A stretch of 9,210 bases of DNA from Clostridia bacterium (GTDB lineage Bacteria; Bacillota; Clostridia; Oscillospirales; CAG-272): assembly GCA_017395715.1 (NCBI GenBank), contig JAFQNZ010000264.1, positions 1 through 9,210 on the forward strand, given 5' to 3'. Each line of letters starts with the position of its first letter. Positions within the stretch are counted from its first letter, which is position 1. The notes beneath the pieces are model-generated. The model searched no databases. It saw only the letters and a list, made by a program, of their open reading frames with translations, and had not been told where the DNA came from. Position numbers and translations under genes: made by a program. Below, in pieces: positions 6,064-9,210 of this stretch.

Positions 6064-6942
6064 TTATGTCATGTTCGAAACACAGTCATTGACGGCTTGG
6101 GCAATGGTTTCTGACAAAAGGGTGGTGGCAAGATCCGATTCATTTAAGGTAACAAAAAAGCTTTTGCCGTTTTCGAGGACCTCTTGCAAAGCTGGTGTGA
6201 TTTCCGAAATCCCCGCCTGTTCGAGCGCATCATAGACAAGCGTGGAAGAGGAGACCACAAGCGGCGTGCCGATGGCAATGACGGGAACGCCGAGTGTTTC
6301 GCGGTTTAAGGCGGCGCGGTGGTTGCCGATGCCCGAGCCGGGGGTGATGCCGCTGTCGGAGAGTTGAATGCACTGCCCAAGGCGGGTGGTACTGCGCGCC
6401 GCAAGGGAGTCGATTACGATAATATGGCTTGCCTTGCTTGCCAAAAGAGCGGCTTGTATCAGCTTTTGCGTTTCGATTCCCGTGTTGCCCACAACGCCGG
6501 GCGAGATGGCATACATAGGGCAGGACGGGAGATAGGGTCGAAGGGCTTCTTCTTTTTCAAAATGTCCTGTGACTTCGATTTTGTCGGCTGTCAGCGGTCC
6601 CACAGCATCGGCGGTGATGGCGCGGTTGCCGAGTCCGACCACAAGAATGCGTGTGGGCGGCTTGTTTCTATGGAGGAGAAAGCTGAGTGTTTCTGCAAGG
6701 GCGTGGCATAACGCTTGGTTGTTTTCACGTTCGCTTTCTTTCCAGAACGGGGGAAAATCGAGCGTGATGTAATGTCCGATCGGGCGGTTTAAGTGCTTGG
6801 CACCTTCATCGTTCAAGATCTCAACTGTTGTGATGCGGATATCATTTTGCTTTTTTTCGTGAACCGATACCCCATGATGCGGGTTTGAAAAATTGCCCTC
6901 TTCCACTGCGAGGTCGGTTCTTTGATAGAGGGAGGCGTTCAT
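6064..6942 (-). CDS. gpr: GPR germination protease (spore protease)
   Basis: Gpr is made as an inactive zymogen in the developing forespore. At germination it degrades the DNA-protecting small acid-soluble spore proteins. The 292-residue sequence shows the family landmarks in order: RTDLAVE at 8-14, VVGLGNRAITADAVGP at 101-116, SPGVVGNTGIET at 147-158, IDSLAARSTTRLG at 177-189, the DSGITPGSGIGNHR block at 196-209, and GVPVIAIGTPLVV at 218-230. Asp112 and Asp178 match the two aspartates held to be catalytic in Bacillus megaterium GPR (peptidase family A25). The protein is clearly shorter than the roughly 370-residue Bacillus enzyme. Only seven residues precede RTDLAVE, so its propeptide is short. 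An in-frame stop lies 27 to 30 bases upstream of the only plausible extension, a rare ATT, so the ATG at 6942 is preferred; its ribosome site is a modest AGAGAG. SpoIIP is encoded 49 bases downstream. Confidence 0.95.
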   Translation of the reverse strand: MNASLYQRTDLAVEEGNFSNPHHGVSVHEKKQNDIRITTVEILNDEGAKHLNRPIGHYITLDFPPFWKESERENNQALCHALAETLSFLLHRNKPPTRILVVGLGNRAITADAVGPLTADKIEVTGHFEKEEALRPYLPSCPMYAISPGVVGNTGIETQKLIQAALLASKASHIIVIDSLAARSTTRLGQCIQLSDSGITPGSGIGNHRAALNRETLGVPVIAIGTPLVVSSSTLVYDALEQAGISEITPALQEVLENGKSFFVTLNESDLATTLLSETIAQAVNDCVSNMT

Positions 6943-7147
6943 GTCACACTCTCTTTCAAAGACAATATGCTGTCTTTTTGGTATTTACTGTGATTTTTTC
7001 CGCATCCATGGCAATTTATTCGTTTTCGAGATGATTGTAATGTAAAATTTTCGTGAATTGTATATGTTCATAATCAACAAAAAAAAGTTTTAGTTTTGTG
7101 CAACAGCACGAAATGGCAAAAACTGCGCGATATCGGAAAAATATCTC
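6943..7147. other. Divergent intergenic region, upstream part
   Basis: This stretch separates the divergent gpr and substrate-binding-protein genes. It is A+T-rich with T runs and A runs around 7034-7098. The gpr promoter must lie on the minus strand near its right of 6943, but no forespore-type -35/-10 pair with correct spacing was convincing. I see no tRNA, small ORF with a good ribosome site, terminator or repeat array in it. Confidence 0.5.
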
Positions 7148-7176
7148 TTGCCAAACGCCGAGTTTAGTGCTATAAT
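7148..7176 (+). promoter_or_regulatory. Sigma-A promoter of the substrate-binding-protein gene
   Basis: TTGCCA at 7148-7153 and TATAAT at 7171-7176 are 17 bases apart, and TG one base before the -10 makes it an extended -10 promoter. A second TATAAT at 7186-7191 lacks a good -35. Transcription should start near 7183, giving a leader of about 80 bases before the TTG start codon. Confidence 0.85.
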
Positions 7177-7191
7177 ACTATAAAATATAAT

Positions 7192-7236
7192 GGTTGGGTG
7201 AAACTATGCCCAACCGAAGATAGGTCATCCCACCTA
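7192..7236 (+). promoter_or_regulatory. Structured 5' leader with competing hairpins (candidate)
   Basis: GGTTGGG (7192-7198) can pair perfectly with CCCAACC (7209-7215), and TAGGT (7221-7225) with ACCTA (7232-7236), giving two consecutive hairpins. The first strand extended to 7201 can instead pair with 7225-7234, with one mismatch and one G-U pair, which would undo both. The leader lies between the promoter and the ribosome site. It matches no riboswitch class that I recognise. Pairings are by eye only. Confidence 0.4.
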
Positions 7237-7248
7237 AAGCACAAAGTC

Positions 7249-7255
7249 AAGGAGG
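7249..7255 (+). promoter_or_regulatory. Ribosome binding site that fixes a TTG start
   Basis: AAGGAGG is a near-perfect Shine-Dalgarno sequence, nine bases before TTG at 7265. No ATG lies at a suitable distance. The first in-frame ATG is 15 codons on, inside the signal peptide core, so this site decides in favour of the TTG. Confidence 0.85.
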
Positions 7256-7264
7256 ACTACTGTT

Positions 7265-9210
7265 TTGAAGAACCTGAAAAAAGTCGTTGCGATTCTGCTT
7301 GTTGTTATGGCATTGGCAGGCACTCTTGTCGTGTTCAACTCGTGCGGCAGCGAACCCAGTGAAGCCACAATTGAATTGTATATGCCTTATGTTGTCAGCT
7401 TAGACCCTGCTGTTGCCTATGCTGATGATGCAAGCGCAAAACTCATCTCTCTCCTCTATGAGGGTCTGACAACGATTTCTGCCGATGGCAAGCTCCAAAA
7501 GGGTGTTGCGTCGAGCTGGAAGAAGTACACAGACCGCGACGGTAACAAAGTAATTGAATTTAAGCTGAAGGAAACCAGATGGAGCGACGGTACGATCGTA
7601 AGTTCTGAACACTTCCTTGACGCTTGGGAAAGAATTCTCAATAACGAATTTAACTGCCAGGCTGCATCGCTTCTGTTCCCCATCAAGAACGCTGAAAAGG
7701 TTAAGAGAGGCGAAAAGACTGTTTCTGACCTCGGTATCAGCGCTGACAAGCAGGATACTCTCAAGATCACGCTTGAAGACTGGGCAGACTACGATACATT
7801 CCTGAGAAACTGCGCATCTGTTGCTCTCAGCCCTATCCGTAAGGATATCATCAATAAGATCTACGACAGAAAGAATCAAAAGGAAAATGACTGGTCGGCA
7901 CTCGTTGCCATCATCGCCAACAACGGTCCTTTCTTTGTGAAGAGCGTTTCGTTCGGTAACGCGACCGACGATACCAACCGTCCTTACATGATCTTTGAAC
8001 GCAACGTCAACTATTTGCGTGATGTGGAAGATGGCGGCGATGACATTGATGAATATGTTCTTCCTTACAGAATCCATGTTAACATGACCTATGGTAACGA
8101 TGATTTCTGGCCTGAAGTGGAAAAGAAGGTCGTTTCTTCCGCAGCGAAGATCGATGCGCTCGTTAATACCCTGAAAGCCGATATGACCGAGGATGAGATC
8201 AAAGAGCTTGGCAACGACGGTATTCGTGCCATTGCAACTGCTCAGGTCCGCGAAGAAGTAGCGCTCCAGATGTCTCAGGATTATCTCGATACCATTCTTA
8301 ACAAGATCAACGAAAACAAGAAAGTTTTCTATGATGAATACAACAACGGTGAGATTCTCTACAACAACGCACTTCCTTTTGATGAAGAACCTTCTCAGGA
8401 AGTTACCCTCAAGAACAGCATGATCACCGGTTCGTTCCTTTTCAACACCGAAAATCCTCTCTTTGCTGATGCCAAAGTCAGAAAGGCGCTTTCGATGGTA
8501 CTTGACAGAGAAAAGATTGCAGGCATGATCAAGTATGCTGAAGCTGCAGATACTCTTGTTACCAAGGGCGTGTTTGAGACCGGCGCGAAAACATCCTTTA
8601 AGGATAAGGCTGATTACGGTATTCCCACCACAGCGACTGCAGCTGATGTAACAGCGGCCAAACAGCTTCTCTCGCAGGCAGGCGTGACGAGCGGTTCGTT
8701 CACCATTACCGTTCGTGCATGTGATGTGGACATTCTGATTGCTAAGTACGCACAGGAAGTTTGGTCCGAGCTTGGTTTTGATGTTAAGATTATCGTTTAC
8801 GGCTATGATGTTGTAACCTATACTGTCAGAAAGCTTCAGTCTGTTAAGGACAAGAACGGCAACATCACCAAAGAGTGGATCGATGAGCCTATCTACGATA
8901 CGCTTCTCCATGACACCTTCATGGATGTTTACAACAATGCAACATTTGATGTTATTTTCTTCGATATCAATATGTTGACAACCGATGCATTCCCGGCACT
9001 TGCACAGTTTGCAACGCTTTACTCCGGTCGTGCATACAACTTCTCGAATGGTGCGAACTTTGATAAGGTTCTTCCTCATGTAACCGGTTACGCAAGTGCT
9101 GCGTACGACGAACTTTTGAAGAAGGCTATGACCGAAACCGACAAGGCTGCAAGAGCAGCACTTCTCCATGAAGCAGAGAAGCTTCTCCTTGCCGATCTTC
9201 CCATTACCCC
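7265..9210 (+). CDS. ABC transporter substrate-binding lipoprotein, family 5 (OppA/peptide type), 3' partial
   Basis: This is the extracellular solute receptor of a peptide/nickel-type ABC importer. It begins with TTG and runs open to the window end (648 codons seen). Residues 1-26 form a lipoprotein signal peptide with basic start MKNLKK, a hydrophobic core at 7-23, and VVFNSC with Cys27 as the lipid-attachment residue; Phe at -3 is a loose lipobox. The mature part follows the family: LDPAVAYADDASAKLISLLYEGL at 47-69 in part, WSDGT at 106-110, ALSP near 187, GPFFVKS at 221-227, NTENPLFADAKVRKALSMVLDRE across 394-416, LLSQAG near 460, and the DELLKKAM...R..LLHEAEKLLLADLPITP ending. The family usually has about 500-600 residues in total. 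This one is longer because of an insertion at about 279-356 and a smaller one near 525-555. Ligand class cannot be told; peptides are the commonest. Permease and ATPase genes may follow outside the window. Confidence 0.9.
   Translation, partial: MKNLKKVVAILLVVMALAGTLVVFNSCGSEPSEATIELYMPYVVSLDPAVAYADDASAKLISLLYEGLTTISADGKLQKGVASSWKKYTDRDGNKVIEFKLKETRWSDGTIVSSEHFLDAWERILNNEFNCQAASLLFPIKNAEKVKRGEKTVSDLGISADKQDTLKITLEDWADYDTFLRNCASVALSPIRKDIINKIYDRKNQKENDWSALVAIIANNGPFFVKSVSFGNATDDTNRPYMIFERNVNYLRDVEDGGDDIDEYVLPYRIHVNMTYGNDDFWPEVEKKVVSSAAKIDALVNTLKADMTEDEIKELGNDGIRAIATAQVREEVALQMSQDYLDTILNKINENKKVFYDEYNNGEILYNNALPFDEEPSQEVTLKNSMITGSFLFNTENPLFADAKVRKALSMVLDREKIAGMIKYAEAADTLVTKGVFETGAKTSFKDKADYGIPTTATAADVTAAKQLLSQAGVTSGSFTITVRACDVDILIAKYAQEVWSELGFDVKIIVYGYDVVTYTVRKLQSVKDKNGNITKEWIDEPIYDTLLHDTFMDVYNNATFDVIFFDINMLTTDAFPALAQFATLYSGRAYNFSNGANFDKVLPHVTGYASAAYDELLKKAMTETDKAARAALLHEAEKLLLADLPIT

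Noticed and set aside
6319..6711. Plus-strand open frame over gpr
   Set aside because: It is the shadow of the gpr coding strand, with no ribosome site or domain.
6961..6972. Possible sigma-G -10 box (CATATTG on the minus strand) for gpr
   Set aside because: One mismatch to the -10 consensus is tempting because gpr is a forespore gene, but no matching -35 was found at the right spacing, so I do not annotate it.
7400..9169. 589-codon open frame on the minus strand
   Set aside because: It is antisense to the solute-binding lipoprotein. It shows no known domain and an odd Cys/Val/Ile-rich composition, and the plus strand has signal peptide and family motifs.

Overview
The window reads as chromosomal DNA of an endospore-forming Clostridia-type anaerobe of moderate G+C. 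The best evidence is an adjacent gpr-spoIIP pair on the minus strand, an order also known from Bacillus. Strong Shine-Dalgarno sites, sigma-A-type promoters with extended -10 boxes, and iron-sulfur and flavin enzymes of a kind common in gut clostridia fit this. No mobile element, CRISPR array, tRNA or rRNA was seen.

Bases 1-4187 (plus strand) hold a tight catabolic operon that begins upstream of the window. It encodes the C-terminal part of an Old-Yellow-Enzyme-type NADH:flavin oxidoreductase with a [4Fe-4S] motif and FAD/NAD domains, the large and small subunits of an aconitase X dehydratase (start and stop overlap by ATGA), and a class-3-like aldehyde dehydrogenase 7 bases further on. Together they could dehydrate a hydroxy acid, reduce the resulting double bond and oxidise an aldehyde. 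The substrate cannot be read from the sequence, and this is the least explained system here.

Bases 4192-4978 hold a separately promoted gene for a small protein of unknown function with one membrane anchor. It ends in a perfect 12-bp stem terminator, which also contains the stop codon of the convergent spoIIP and so serves both directions.

Bases 4977-6942 (minus strand) encode, in transcription order, the germination protease Gpr, which degrades small acid-soluble spore proteins, and SpoIIP, the cell-wall hydrolase of engulfment. This SpoIIP has a tyrosine where the family usually has a catalytic glutamate.

Bases 6943-7264 are intergenic. They contain a good sigma-A promoter and a short leader able to form competing hairpins. 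From 7265 to the window end runs a family-5 (peptide/nickel type) substrate-binding lipoprotein. It starts with TTG, is cut off at the 3' side and carries an unusual charged, helical insertion. Its permease and ATPase genes may lie beyond the window.
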